64,000 nt of DNA from CAVVWJ01 sp965652025 (GCA_965652025.1 CBFGTM010000010.1:1-64000), one strand, 5' to 3'. Numbered from the stretch's first letter, positions 24,008-32,472 are shown. Notes: a model not told the origin generated them from the letters alone. Numbers and translations are program-made.

Positions 24008-25446
24008 TATCCCACACTTCCTTCCAGGCTCACGCCCAGCAGCTTCTGAGCTTCCACCGCGAACTCCATGGGCAACTCCTTGAAGACCTCTTTGCAGAAG
24101 CCGTTCACGATCATGGAGATGGCGTTCTCGGTGTTGAGGCCGCGCTGTTTCAGGTAAAAGATCTGGTCTTCGCCGATTTTTGAGGTGGACGCCTCGTGCT
24201 CCACCGCGGCGGTCGAGTTCTGCACGTCGATGTAGGGGAAGGTATGTGCCCCGCACCGATTGCCGATCAGCATGGAGTCACACTGGGTGTAGTTGCGAGC
24301 ACCGGCGGCCTTAGGCAGCACCTTGACCAGCCCCCGATAGCTGTTTTGTCCCTGGCCCGCCGAGATACCCTTCGAAACGATAGTACTTCGGGTGTTCTTA
24401 CCCATGTGGATCATCTTGGTTCCGGTATCGGCCTGTTGCTTTCCGTTCACCACCGCCACCGAATAGAACTCGCCCACCGAATCATCGCCCTGGAGAATGA
24501 CGCTGGGGTATTTCCAGGTAATGGCGGATCCGGTTTCCACCTGGGTCCAGGAGATCTTGGAACGGGCGCCGACGCACTTGCCTCGCTTGGTTACGAAGTT
24601 GAAGATCCCGCCGCGTCCCTGCTCATCGCCGGCATACCAGTTCTGCACCGTCGAGTACTTGATGGTGGCGCCTTCCAAGGCCACCAGCTCGACGACAGCC
24701 GCGTGCAGTTGGTTCTGGTCGCGCCGAGGAGCGGTGCAGCCTTCGAGGTAGCTGACCGAGGCCCCCTCCTCCGCGATTATGAGGGTGCGCTCAAACTGCC
24801 CGGTCTCTGCCGCATTGATGCGGAAATACGTGGATAGCTCCATTGGACACTGCACGCCCTTGGGAACGAACACAAAGGAGCCATCGCTGAAGACGGCGGC
24901 ATTGAGGGCCGCGAAGAAGTTGTCGCTGGCCGGAACGACGGAGCCCAGGTACTGACGAACCAGCTCGGGATGCTCCCGGACTGCTTCGCCAAAAGAGCAG
25001 AAGATGATCCCGGCTTCCGCCAGACGAGCCTTGTAAGTAGTGCCGACCGATACGCTGTCGAAGATGGCGTCCACCGCAACACCGGCGAGAAGCTTCTGTT
25101 CCGACAACGGAATGCCGAGCTTCTGGTAGGTCTCCAGTAGCTTGGGATCTACCTCGTCCAGGCTTCCCAACGGGGTCTTGGTCTTGGGTGCGGCGTAATA
25201 GCGCAGGGCCTGGTAGTCGACCGGGTCGTACTTGATGTTGGGCCAGTTGTGAGGCTCCACCATCTTCTGCCAGCCCCGGAACGCCTTGAGCCTCCAGTCG
25301 AGGAGCCAGTTGGGCTCGCCCTTCTTGGAGGAAATCAGGCGGATGATGTCTTCGTTCAGGCCACGAGGAGCTATGTCGGACTCGATGTCAGTTACGAATC
25401 CGTACTTGTACTCCTTGTTGACCAGGCTCTCGACTTGCGAGCTCAT
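24007..25446 (-). CDS. sufB: Fe-S cluster assembly protein SufB
   Basis: The 479-aa product is the main scaffold of the SUF system. It contains the SufB core WKYPSVILQGDDSVGEFYSVAVVNG and the CDSMLIGNRCGAHTFPYIDVQN block. The KISWTQVETGSAITWKYP segment and a conserved Cys in CVGARSKI are also present. The ATG overlaps the sufR-like stop by 4 bp, so the regulator and sufB are translationally coupled. Confidence 0.96.
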   Translation of the reverse strand: MSSQVESLVNKEYKYGFVTDIESDIAPRGLNEDIIRLISSKKGEPNWLLDWRLKAFRGWQKMVEPHNWPNIKYDPVDYQALRYYAAPKTKTPLGSLDEVDPKLLETYQKLGIPLSEQKLLAGVAVDAIFDSVSVGTTYKARLAEAGIIFCSFGEAVREHPELVRQYLGSVVPASDNFFAALNAAVFSDGSFVFVPKGVQCPMELSTYFRINAAETGQFERTLIIAEEGASVSYLEGCTAPRRDQNQLHAAVVELVALEGATIKYSTVQNWYAGDEQGRGGIFNFVTKRGKCVGARSKISWTQVETGSAITWKYPSVILQGDDSVGEFYSVAVVNGKQQADTGTKMIHMGKNTRSTIVSKGISAGQGQNSYRGLVKVLPKAAGARNYTQCDSMLIGNRCGAHTFPYIDVQNSTAAVEHEASTSKIGEDQIFYLKQRGLNTENAISMIVNGFCKEVFKELPMEFAVEAQKLLGVSLEGSVG

Positions 25447-26177
25447 GAGTTCTCCTCTAGGCTGGCATCGGGAGTCGGGCTCGGGGCCGGCCCGGCACCA
25501 TTGCCCTTCATTCCGATACCTCTAAAACTGATCCGGTATTCGCAGGCGCTGCAGCCATTCAAAATGTGGCGCTCCCGTTGTACGTCGGCGCCGAGCACCT
25601 GGCTCAGCAGTCTGGCCTCGGCCGCACAGATTTCAGGAAACCGCTCGGCAACGGATTGTACGGCACAGTTGTGCTCGATGAGTGTGCCGGAGCTGCCGGT
25701 GAGAGCCGCCTCAGCCATGAACCCCTCGGCCGATAACAGCCTGGCAATAGACTCCAACCGATGAGCCGGTGGCGCACCGGCCAGCTCGCTCTCCAGTTGC
25801 TCGGCCAGGTTCGAGTACCGGTTCTCCAGCAATGCAGCGGCGCCGGCGTGGCCCGCGTGCTGAACCAGATTGACGAGCAGGTGGTCCAAAACGGCTTCGT
25901 AGCGTCTGGGAAACAGGGCTGATCCGGCTGGGGTAAGACTATAGGCAAAGGTGGGAGCTCCCACCCCACGATTCTGGCGCTCATACCGCACCAGCCCCTC
26001 CTGCTCCAGCTCCTTCAAATGATGGCGGATGTTGTTCAGCGAGGCGTCCAGCCGAGCCGCGAGCTCTTTGGTGGTCAGTCCATCGGCCTTCTTGAGCTCA
26101 TTCAGTACGGCCGCCCTGGTCCCCCGGTATCCCGAGGGTCCGGAGCTTTCCTGCGGCTGGGGCAAGGTGAACGTCAT
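25443..26177 (-). CDS. SufR-like iron-sulfur transcriptional regulator
   Basis: The 244-aa protein has an N-terminal winged helix-turn-helix (ELKKADGLTTKELAARLDASLNNIRHHLKELEQEGLV). The C-terminal domain has the four-cysteine pattern of SufR: HNC, FPEIC and NGCSAC. SufR binds a [4Fe-4S] cluster and represses the suf operon. It is the first gene of sufR-B-C-D-S-U. Its ATG lies only a few bases past the predicted transcription start, next to the candidate operator at 26183-26213, which fits autoregulation. Confidence 0.92.
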   Translation of the reverse strand: MTFTLPQPQESSGPSGYRGTRAAVLNELKKADGLTTKELAARLDASLNNIRHHLKELEQEGLVRYERQNRGVGAPTFAYSLTPAGSALFPRRYEAVLDHLLVNLVQHAGHAGAAALLENRYSNLAEQLESELAGAPPAHRLESIARLLSAEGFMAEAALTGSSGTLIEHNCAVQSVAERFPEICAAEARLLSQVLGADVQRERHILNGCSACEYRISFRGIGMKGNGAGPAPSPTPDASLEENS

Positions 26178-26182
26178 AGTGG

Positions 26183-26215
26183 GACAATGTTAAGTAAATT
26201 AGTCGGAATTGTCAA
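26183..26215 (-). promoter_or_regulatory. suf operon promoter with overlapping inverted-repeat operator
   Basis: On the minus strand TTGACA (26215-26210) is followed after exactly 17 bp by TAACAT (26192-26187). Transcription would begin about 26180, giving a near-leaderless sufR message. A perfect inverted repeat GACAAT (26183-26188) and ATTGTC (26208-26213) brackets the promoter and covers both boxes. It is a good repressor-site candidate. It does not match the cyanobacterial SufR box CAAC-N6-GTTG. Confidence 0.75.
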
Positions 26216-26391
26216 TTTGCTCAGCATTTTGGTGCGAATTCTGAGAACAAAGCAAAACAATAACTTACATGGCACATCCCCAACTCGTCCGGGAGGTAGG
26301 CGCCAACGTAGTAGCAAAGACTACTTAGACGTGGTTCTAGCAGGTGCCGCCGGAACTGGTCATATTAAGTTTGGCCCTTTCCGAGACCCCG

Positions 26392-26955
26392 ATGACCATC
26401 CACCGTATCCGGCTCCTGGGAGATCCAATCCTCCGCGCGCGTTGCGAGCCGATCAGCAAACCGCGCTCGACTGCCGTACGGGTCATCATGGACGACATGC
26501 GCGAGACCCTGCGGGACTGGCAATCGAGGTTCGGCAGTGGCCGGGGAATCGCAGCTCCCCAGATCGGTGCCCCGGTCCGGATGGTGTACATCGACATGGG
26601 GCAGCCCTGGCCCTTGATAAACCCGGAGATCCTCGACATCGGCAACGAAGATTTCGAGGTATGGGACGACTGCTTCTCGTTCCCCAGCCTGCTGGTGCGA
26701 GTGTCCCGGGCCTACCGGATCCGGGTTCGCTATCAGGATCTCAAGGGCGAGTGGCAGGAAGTCGAAGTGGAAGGAGACCAGGCCGAGCTTCTCCAGCACG
26801 AGATCGATCATCTGGACGGCGTCCTTGCGGTCGACCGGCCCCAGGGGCTCGACCCGTTTTGCCTGAAGGAAGAGTGGCACCGGCAGCATGGTGCGGAAGG
26901 ACGCTATGGTCCGCCGGAACCGAGAACCGCGAGCTACGCCACCCAGCTGGAGTAG
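26392..26955 (+). CDS. def: Peptide deformylase
   Basis: The 187-aa metalloenzyme removes the formyl group from nascent proteins. Motif 1 is GSGRGIAAPQIG near residue 42, and motif 3 is LLQHEIDHLDG with the two metal histidines. The middle motif, usually EGCLS, is DDCFSFP here, keeping the metal-binding Cys. I use the ATG at 26392 (MTIHRIRLLGDPILR). It diverges from the suf operon and converges with the patatin gene 6 bp away. All metal ligands are present, so it is probably active, though the variant motif suggests a separate subclass. Confidence 0.88.
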   Translation: MTIHRIRLLGDPILRARCEPISKPRSTAVRVIMDDMRETLRDWQSRFGSGRGIAAPQIGAPVRMVYIDMGQPWPLINPEILDIGNEDFEVWDDCFSFPSLLVRVSRAYRIRVRYQDLKGEWQEVEVEGDQAELLQHEIDHLDGVLAVDRPQGLDPFCLKEEWHRQHGAEGRYGPPEPRTASYATQLE

Positions 26956-26961
26956 CCAGCC

Positions 26962-29001
26962 TTAGAACCACCGCCCCAGACGCACGAAGAAGGCATCACG
27001 TCCCCCGGTGGCCAACCCGTATTCAAATCGTACCGGGCCCACCGGGGTTTCCGCGCCGAGTCCGATCCGCGCACCTCCAACCCACCCATCGTCCCCCAAC
27101 AAAGTGCCGCCAGTGGCCGATCGTCCGGCCGCTGCCTCCAGCCGGCCTACGAACGGAGCCTTCAAGGGATAGGTAAGTAGCAAATCGAGCAAGATCTCAC
27201 GGTCACCCCTCCGCTCGCCGATATGCAGGCCGGGAAAGCCGTCATCGCCGCCCAGAGGGAAGGTCGCCTGCAGCGGCAGGTCTTTCCCCCAACCGAGGCG
27301 GACTCTGGGCCGCAGCCGGACCGGGCCAATTCGGCCGTACACCTCAGCATCGAGAGCTGCACGCTGATAGAGACCGGTCCAGGCGACGGAGGCTTCCGCC
27401 TGCCGAATGCCTGATTGGCTCTCCCGGGTAACCTGTAGAGCGGCCCCGAGCGTCGACTGGTCGCTCCCCGGCTCCTCCCAGACATGGCCGAGGGCACCGA
27501 GTGCGATCTGCCAGTCGTCGGGAAGGGCCCGCTCGACTCCGGCAAATCCCAGCGCCTCTCGGGTCTTGGCGGGATCGATCTCGTCTCCTTCGCTGTCGAA
27601 TTGCCGGATCGATTCGGTCGCCAGACGGGCGGTAAAGGTGGGAGTCATGAGTTGACGCCCGAGCTGGAAGTACCGACGCATTCCAACATAGAGCTCCTTG
27701 CGGAACTCCCCGATGAACACGGCAGCGCTTCCCTCCAGGGTCAGACCCAGCAGACGGCGGTCCACAGCGCCCAGCCACATCCTCCCACCCAGCTCGTTGT
27801 CGTAGGCCAGGCCGAGCCCGGCCACTCGACGGGGACTTCGCCGGGCCGAGACATGGAAAGAAACGGAATCACCGGCGCCGCGTGGCGAGAGCCATACCGC
27901 CTGGTAGGCATCGGACTGCGCCAGCCCGCGCATCCGGCTCCGCAGGAGACCGAGCTCCAGCGTGTCACTGAGGCCGAGGCCCAGCAGGCGCTCGAGGGCG
28001 AGGCGCTCGGACTTGCTGCTGCTCGCGATTTCGAAGCTCGAGACGCGGATCGGCAAGCGCCAGGCAGGTGACAGCCGGCGAGGAGGACAGGAGATCCCGG
28101 GCAATACAGTATCGGCGGCGGCGGCGCCTCGGCGAATCAGCAGATCGACGTTCTCGGCGGAGAAGTTGAGGCCGGTGAACCCGGCCACATCGGGGCGAAC
28201 GATGACGTCCCCCGGCCTGAGGCTGTCGGCCGGCTGCTGAAACAGGAAGCCCAGCAAGCGATCCGCCAAAACGAGAGGTGAGTAGAGATCGAGGGAGTCC
28301 GCCAGTCGCTCCGTGGCATCGGACACGATAACGCGTTCGGCACCGGCGGCCCGCGCGGCTGACACCGGGATGTTGGCGACCAGACCGCCATCGGCAAGGA
28401 TCCGGCCGTCCAGCGATTCGGGAGCAAAGACAAGGGGAATGGCAAAGCTGGCCCGGACGGCGCGAGCCAGATCACCCGACCGCAGCACCACAACGGAGCG
28501 ATCGGCCAGATTGGCGGCCACTGCTCGAAAGGGAATCGGCAGCGAATCGAAGTTTCCGCGGGCCAGGAGGTTGCCGCGCAACATGGCGGCGTTCACCAGC
28601 GCATTCACTTCGGCTTCGGCCACGGCCGCATTCTGGAGATTGAACCTTCGCTCGCCCTGCTCCCAGACCACCAGTGGCTGCACCGGACCGAGGCTTCGAG
28701 GCGCGCGCGGCTGGTAGGTACGAAAGAGATCCGCGATAGGCAGCGATCGCGCGAGGGAATCGATCTCCCGGCCGCGGTAGCCGCTGGCGTACATGGCGCC
28801 GATGATGGCACCCATGCTGCTGCCGACGATCAGGTCGGGGCTGACTCCCAGGCTATCGAGCACCCGCAGGACGCCAACATGCGCCAGACCCTTGGCTCCT
28901 CCCCCGGAAAGCACCAGCGCAGTCCGCGGGGGGCGACAGGTTTGACCATACGCCGGCGAGGCCGTTAGACAGGTGACGATGAGTAAGCAGCGGACGAGCA
29001 T
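26962..29001 (-). CDS. Patatin-like phospholipase with C-terminal outer-membrane barrel
   Basis: The 679-aa product has a signal peptide (MLVRCLLIVTCLTASPAYGQ). A patatin domain from about residue 25 carries oxyanion loop GGGAKG, nucleophile elbow GSSMG and catalytic ADGG. A middle region near residues 310-380 fits a POTRA domain. The last 300 residues alternate polar and aromatic residues like a 16-strand Omp85-type barrel, ending in RLGRWF with terminal Phe. This is the PlpD (type Vd autotransporter) architecture. The ATG at 29001 is chosen because an upstream reading has no signal peptide. It would act as a secreted or surface lipase. Confidence 0.87.
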   Translation of the reverse strand: MLVRCLLIVTCLTASPAYGQTCRPPRTALVLSGGGAKGLAHVGVLRVLDSLGVSPDLIVGSSMGAIIGAMYASGYRGREIDSLARSLPIADLFRTYQPRAPRSLGPVQPLVVWEQGERRFNLQNAAVAEAEVNALVNAAMLRGNLLARGNFDSLPIPFRAVAANLADRSVVVLRSGDLARAVRASFAIPLVFAPESLDGRILADGGLVANIPVSAARAAGAERVIVSDATERLADSLDLYSPLVLADRLLGFLFQQPADSLRPGDVIVRPDVAGFTGLNFSAENVDLLIRRGAAAADTVLPGISCPPRRLSPAWRLPIRVSSFEIASSSKSERLALERLLGLGLSDTLELGLLRSRMRGLAQSDAYQAVWLSPRGAGDSVSFHVSARRSPRRVAGLGLAYDNELGGRMWLGAVDRRLLGLTLEGSAAVFIGEFRKELYVGMRRYFQLGRQLMTPTFTARLATESIRQFDSEGDEIDPAKTREALGFAGVERALPDDWQIALGALGHVWEEPGSDQSTLGAALQVTRESQSGIRQAEASVAWTGLYQRAALDAEVYGRIGPVRLRPRVRLGWGKDLPLQATFPLGGDDGFPGLHIGERRGDREILLDLLLTYPLKAPFVGRLEAAAGRSATGGTLLGDDGWVGGARIGLGAETPVGPVRFEYGLATGGRDAFFVRLGRWF

Positions 29002-29108
29002 GCGACCGCAAAATAGGGCTGTGGAACGCCCCTTGCGCCACCCGATCACCCTTCGTATACCTTTGCCAGAGCCATGACTTAGATGGCCGTTCTCCAGAGG
29101 AGTCGCTG

Positions 29109-29372
29109 GTGACCTACGTAATTGTCGAGGGATGTATCGGGGTAAAGGACCGAGCCTGCGTCGATGTGTGTCCGGTGGACTGCATCTACGAAGGAGAGGA
29201 CCAGCTCTACATTCACCCTGACGAGTGTATTGACTGCGGCGCCTGCGAGCCGGAATGCCCGGTAACGGCAATATTCCCGGAGGAGGACGTGCCTCCGCAG
29301 TTTGCCTCCTTCATCGAGAAGAACAAGGAGGTCTTCAATAGCGATACCCCGCCGGGGCGGCCAAAGAGATAG
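29109..29372 (+). CDS. 7Fe ferredoxin
   Basis: The 87-aa electron carrier has a GTG start. The N-terminal cysteines are spaced C-X7-C-X3-C-X3-C (CIGVKDRACVDVCPVDC), as in FdxA-type [3Fe-4S][4Fe-4S] ferredoxins. The second cluster is CIDCGACEPECP. A charged tail, SFIEKNKEVFNSDTPPGRPKR, follows. It stands alone, divergent from the patatin gene. A 9-bp hairpin follows at 29389-29419. Confidence 0.93.
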   Translation: MTYVIVEGCIGVKDRACVDVCPVDCIYEGEDQLYIHPDECIDCGACEPECPVTAIFPEEDVPPQFASFIEKNKEVFNSDTPPGRPKR

Positions 29373-29388
29373 ATGAAAGAAAGGAGCC

Positions 29389-29419
29389 CCGGGATCGTAC
29401 TGCGTGGCCGCGATCCCGG
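29389..29419. terminator. Hairpin downstream of the ferredoxin gene
   Basis: CCGGGATCG (29389-29397) and CGATCCCGG (29411-29419) form a perfect 9-bp stem with a 13-nt loop. It is 16 bp after the ferredoxin stop. No T-run follows on the plus strand, so it may stabilise the message end or act with Rho rather than be a classic terminator. Confidence 0.5.
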
Positions 29420-29474
29420 AGCTGAATTGAGGAAGGACTGCATAGAGTAGAACGCACAGCCCACCGGGATGGTT

Positions 29475-30680
29475 TCACCCAATCGATTTCACGAAGTCGC
29501 GCAGCTGAGCCAGCACTCGCTCCGGTTGCTCCACTGGCGTCAGGTGTCCGGCACGGGGAATGACCGCAAATCGTGCTCCTGGGATGGCTTGCGCCATCGC
29601 CCGAGCCTGGTCAGGTGGCGTTAAGCTGTCGGAATCACCCGCCAGTACCAGGGTAGGAAGACCAGCGAGCGTGGGAAGGAGAGGCTCGCTGTCAGGGCGG
29701 TCCCGCATGGCGGCCAGTGCACCGACGATGCCGGCTACTGGGTTCTTCGTGATCATCCCACCGACCCGCTGGACGACATCGGGTCGCTCCGCCAGGGTGG
29801 AGGGAGCCAGCAGCTTCGGTAGCATGGCCTCGGCGATGGCATCGGCGCCGGACTCGCGCGCCAGGGCCGCGGCGGCATCCCGGCCTCGCCGAGCCTCGGC
29901 GTCATCGGCCGTGGCCCGGGTGTCCATCAGCACCAGTCCCCGCACCCGGGAGCGCCACTGCCGAAGGAACTCGAAAGCGATGTATCCACCCATGGAAAGC
30001 CCACCGAGCACCACCTGTTCCACCCCCAGAGCGTCGAGCAGAGCTGCCAGATCGGCCGCGTAGATGTTGATGCCATAACCCAGGTCGGGAGCATCGGACT
30101 GTCCCATGCCCCGAAGGTCCGGCGCAATGACCCGATAGCCGTCCAGGCCATCGATCTGCTCGCGCCACATGGTACGATCCAGCGGGTACCCATGCACCAG
30201 CAGAATCGCCGGGCCTTCACCCTGCACTTCGACCGCGAGGTTCACACCGTGCACCATGAGCCGCTGCACGTTCCCTGGCGATTCGCGCCAGGCATTCATG
30301 AACTCTCCGAACGCAGGCGGCACCGGTACCGGCCTGCCATCGCGGTCGATGCAGACGAACACGAACTCAGCACTGGCAATCAGGGTGTCGTCGCGAACTC
30401 GGCGGGCCGCCTGCCGCATGGTAAAGCTGGTGCGGCCGTGATGAGTGAGCGTCTGCTGGAACCGGAGCACGTCTCCGGGAAAAGCAGCGGCTCTGTAATC
30501 GATCACCGTCTTCCGAAGAGCAGGCCAGGCACCGGCCCCGGTGAATACATCTATGCCGGGCCCGCCCCGGAGCATTTCCCACCGAGCCCGCTCGAACAGG
30601 CTCAGGAAGGAGGCCTGGTTCAGGTGACCGAAGGCGTCACATTCATCCGGGTAGACGACGAGATCGATTTCAGGAAGCAC
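29475..30680 (-). CDS. Hotdog acyl-CoA thioesterase fused to an alpha/beta hydrolase
   Basis: This is a two-domain protein of about 401 aa. Residues 1-130 are a 4HBT hotdog domain with YPDECDAFGHLNQASFLSLF, where the Asp and GHxN are catalytic landmarks. Residues 140-401 are an alpha/beta hydrolase with HGYPLDRT, nucleophile elbow GGLSMGG, Asp in LAGDSDSLTP and His in RAGHLTPVEQP. Both active sites look complete. I use the GTG at 30680; a GTG at 30773 would add 31 residues, partly encoded by a GGACCAGGG-type repeat. Substrate is unknown. Confidence 0.8.
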   Translation of the reverse strand: MLPEIDLVVYPDECDAFGHLNQASFLSLFERARWEMLRGGPGIDVFTGAGAWPALRKTVIDYRAAAFPGDVLRFQQTLTHHGRTSFTMRQAARRVRDDTLIASAEFVFVCIDRDGRPVPVPPAFGEFMNAWRESPGNVQRLMVHGVNLAVEVQGEGPAILLVHGYPLDRTMWREQIDGLDGYRVIAPDLRGMGQSDAPDLGYGINIYAADLAALLDALGVEQVVLGGLSMGGYIAFEFLRQWRSRVRGLVLMDTRATADDAEARRGRDAAAALARESGADAIAEAMLPKLLAPSTLAERPDVVQRVGGMITKNPVAGIVGALAAMRDRPDSEPLLPTLAGLPTLVLAGDSDSLTPPDQARAMAQAIPGARFAVIPRAGHLTPVEQPERVLAQLRDFVKSIG

Positions 30681-30710
30681 GGACCAGGGCCAGGACCGGG
30701 GACCAGGGAG
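30681..30710. repeat. Degenerate GGACCAGGG repeat
   Basis: The words GGACCAGGG, CCAGGACCGG and GGACCAGGG follow each other directly upstream of the fusion gene's preferred start. It is one of several short-unit arrays at gene junctions in this window. Confidence 0.5.
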
Positions 30711-30798
30711 ATGAGTAAACCTCGGTCGAGGAGATATACTAGAGAAGCGTTGGTTCGGTGAGACCTCAGGCACCTCTGACCATCAGGCACACACCTCA

Positions 30799-30969
30799 AT
30801 GAAACCAGCCACCGACTATATCCGACACGCCGCACGACTGGCTCGCAAGCTCCAGATGGACAGCAGCATGGGCGGGACCCCGCAACCCGACGCCGAGTTC
30901 TACAAGGCGCTCAGCAAGGCGTTTGACGAAATCGCCGCCGGTCTCGAGCAAGTCGGGAAGCCGGATTGA
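30799..30969 (+). CDS. Small hypothetical protein, 56 aa, coupled to RNase D
   Basis: An ATG at 30799 opens a frame beginning MKPATDYIRHAARLARKLQM and ending GLEQVGKPD. It is amphipathic, helical-looking and Ala/Lys rich, with no cysteine or transmembrane segment. The TGA overlaps the TTG start of the RNase D gene (TTGA, 4 bp), the same coupling seen throughout the window. No domain is recognised. It is too short to be sure of from sequence alone, but the overlap supports translation. Confidence 0.6.
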   Translation: MKPATDYIRHAARLARKLQMDSSMGGTPQPDAEFYKALSKAFDEIAAGLEQVGKPD

Positions 30970-32111
30970 TCCGACTGATTCAGCGCCAGGACGATTTCGA
31001 TCACCTGGTCGGCCGACTCCGGAAGGAGCCGCTGGTCGCGGTGGACACCGAGGCCGCCAGCTTTCACCGTTTCCTGGACCGGATCTATCTCCTGCAGCTG
31101 TCGTCCAGGACGGAAACCGCCGTGGTCGACCCCCTCTCCGTCTCCAATCTGGATTCGCTGGGCGATCTGCTGGCCGACCCCGCCATAGAGATCGTCTTCC
31201 ACGACGCCGATTACGATCTCAGGTTGCTGGAGAATCAGTACGGCTTTCGGGCCAATCACCTCTTTGACACCAGAATTGCCGCCCAGCTCCTCAATGAGCC
31301 CGGTGTCGGCCTGGCGGCACTGCTGGAGAAATACATCGGCGTCCAGCTGGACAAGCGTTTCCAGCGCGCGGACTGGTCGGCTCGTCCGCTCACGCCCGAG
31401 ATGTTGGAGTATGCCGCGGCGGACACCAGACACCTGCCGCAGCTGCGCGACCGGCTGCGCGCGCGACTGGAGGAGCTGGATCGGCTCGACTGGGCCGAGG
31501 AGGAGTTTCAGATTCTCAGCCAGGCCGATCGATTGGTCGCGGAGCCGGACGAACCGGGATACCTCCGGATGAAGGGAGCCAAGGCACTGAAGGGAAGGTC
31601 ACTTGCGATCCTGCGGGAACTCTTTCAATGGCGAGAGGAGTTGGCTCGCCGAACCGACAAGGCGGCGTTTCGCATCCTCAACAATGAGCCCTTGCTCGCC
31701 ATGGCCAAATCCCCACCCAGCGATATGGCCGCGCTCAAGTCGGTAAGAGGGATCAGCCCCGAGCAGGCCCAACGCCGGGGTAAGGACATTCTCGACGCGG
31801 TGCGGCGAGCAATGCAACTTCCCGAAAGCGAGCTCCCCCGGGTGGACCGTCGCCCCCGATATCAGCCCGACGCGGCGCTCGAGGCCCGACTCGAACGACT
31901 GAAAATGGCGCGGAACACTCTGGCGCAGCGGTACGAGCTTGCTCCCGGTGTCCTCTGTCCCAATGGGGTGCTGGAAGCGATTGCCCGAGTGAACCCGGAA
32001 ACTCCCGAGCAGGAGGCCGAAATTCGCGAGCTACGCCGCTGGCAGCTGCGAGAGATCGGGGGCGAGTTACTGGCTGCTTTGCGGCCGCCGGCTCCTGGAG
32101 ACCGGCGCTAA
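30966..32111 (+). CDS. rnd: Ribonuclease D (3'-5' exonuclease, DEDD superfamily)
   Basis: The 381-aa enzyme trims the 3' ends of tRNA and other structured RNAs. The exonuclease domain has VAVDTEAASFHRF (DxE) and VFHDADYDLRLLENQYG. MLEYAAADTRHLPQLRDRL supplies the YxxxD motif, so all DEDDy residues are present. An HRDC domain follows at about residues 205-290 (REELARRTDKAAFRILNNEPLLAMA). The start is TTG at 30966, overlapping the 56-aa gene. The 3' end overlaps the convergent DUF59 gene by 4 bp. Confidence 0.92.
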   Translation: MIRLIQRQDDFDHLVGRLRKEPLVAVDTEAASFHRFLDRIYLLQLSSRTETAVVDPLSVSNLDSLGDLLADPAIEIVFHDADYDLRLLENQYGFRANHLFDTRIAAQLLNEPGVGLAALLEKYIGVQLDKRFQRADWSARPLTPEMLEYAAADTRHLPQLRDRLRARLEELDRLDWAEEEFQILSQADRLVAEPDEPGYLRMKGAKALKGRSLAILRELFQWREELARRTDKAAFRILNNEPLLAMAKSPPSDMAALKSVRGISPEQAQRRGKDILDAVRRAMQLPESELPRVDRRPRYQPDAALEARLERLKMARNTLAQRYELAPGVLCPNGVLEAIARVNPETPEQEAEIRELRRWQLREIGGELLAALRPPAPGDRR

Positions 32112-32407
32112 AAGCCGAGGAAGGTTCGGACTCTGGGATCCATCTTTTCCGGGGTCCAGTAAGGCTCCCATACCAGCTCCACATCCACCGAGCGGACCCC
32201 CTCCATATCTCCGATCACCCGTTTGACGTCGCCGATGATCTCGGCTCCTGCGGGGCAGCCGGGAGAGGTCAGGGTCATCTCGACCCGGACATCGCCGGTG
32301 TCATCCACCTCGACGTCGTACACCAGACCGATGTCGATGATGTTGAGGTTGAGCTCGGGGTCTTTGACGGCCCGGAGAGCTTTGCGGATGGATTCGGAGG
32401 TGGGCAT
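32108..32407 (-). CDS. DUF59/MIP18 family Fe-S maturation-type protein
   Basis: The 99-aa product is a single MIP18 domain: IRKALRAVKDPELNLNIIDIGLVYDVEV, then MTLTSPGCPAGAEI with the reactive Cys, then VELVWEPYWTPEKM. Relatives (SufT, PaaD, Cia2) help insert Fe-S clusters. It is not in the suf operon here but could serve it. The ATG at 32407 is preferred over an upstream in-frame start. Confidence 0.9.
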   Translation of the reverse strand: MPTSESIRKALRAVKDPELNLNIIDIGLVYDVEVDDTGDVRVEMTLTSPGCPAGAEIIGDVKRVIGDMEGVRSVDVELVWEPYWTPEKMDPRVRTFLGF

Positions 32408-32451
32408 GGCGTCGGACCAGGAAACAGGGATCAAGGACCGGTACTGGAGAC

Positions 32452-32472
32452 TGGCGACCGGCGACTAGCGAC
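32452..32472. repeat. Three degenerate nGGCGAC-type heptamers
   Basis: TGGCGAC (32452-32458), CGGCGAC (32459-32465) and TAGCGAC (32466-32472) follow one another between the DUF59 gene and the serine hydrolase gene. GGAGAC just before them looks like a further decayed copy. Confidence 0.6.
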
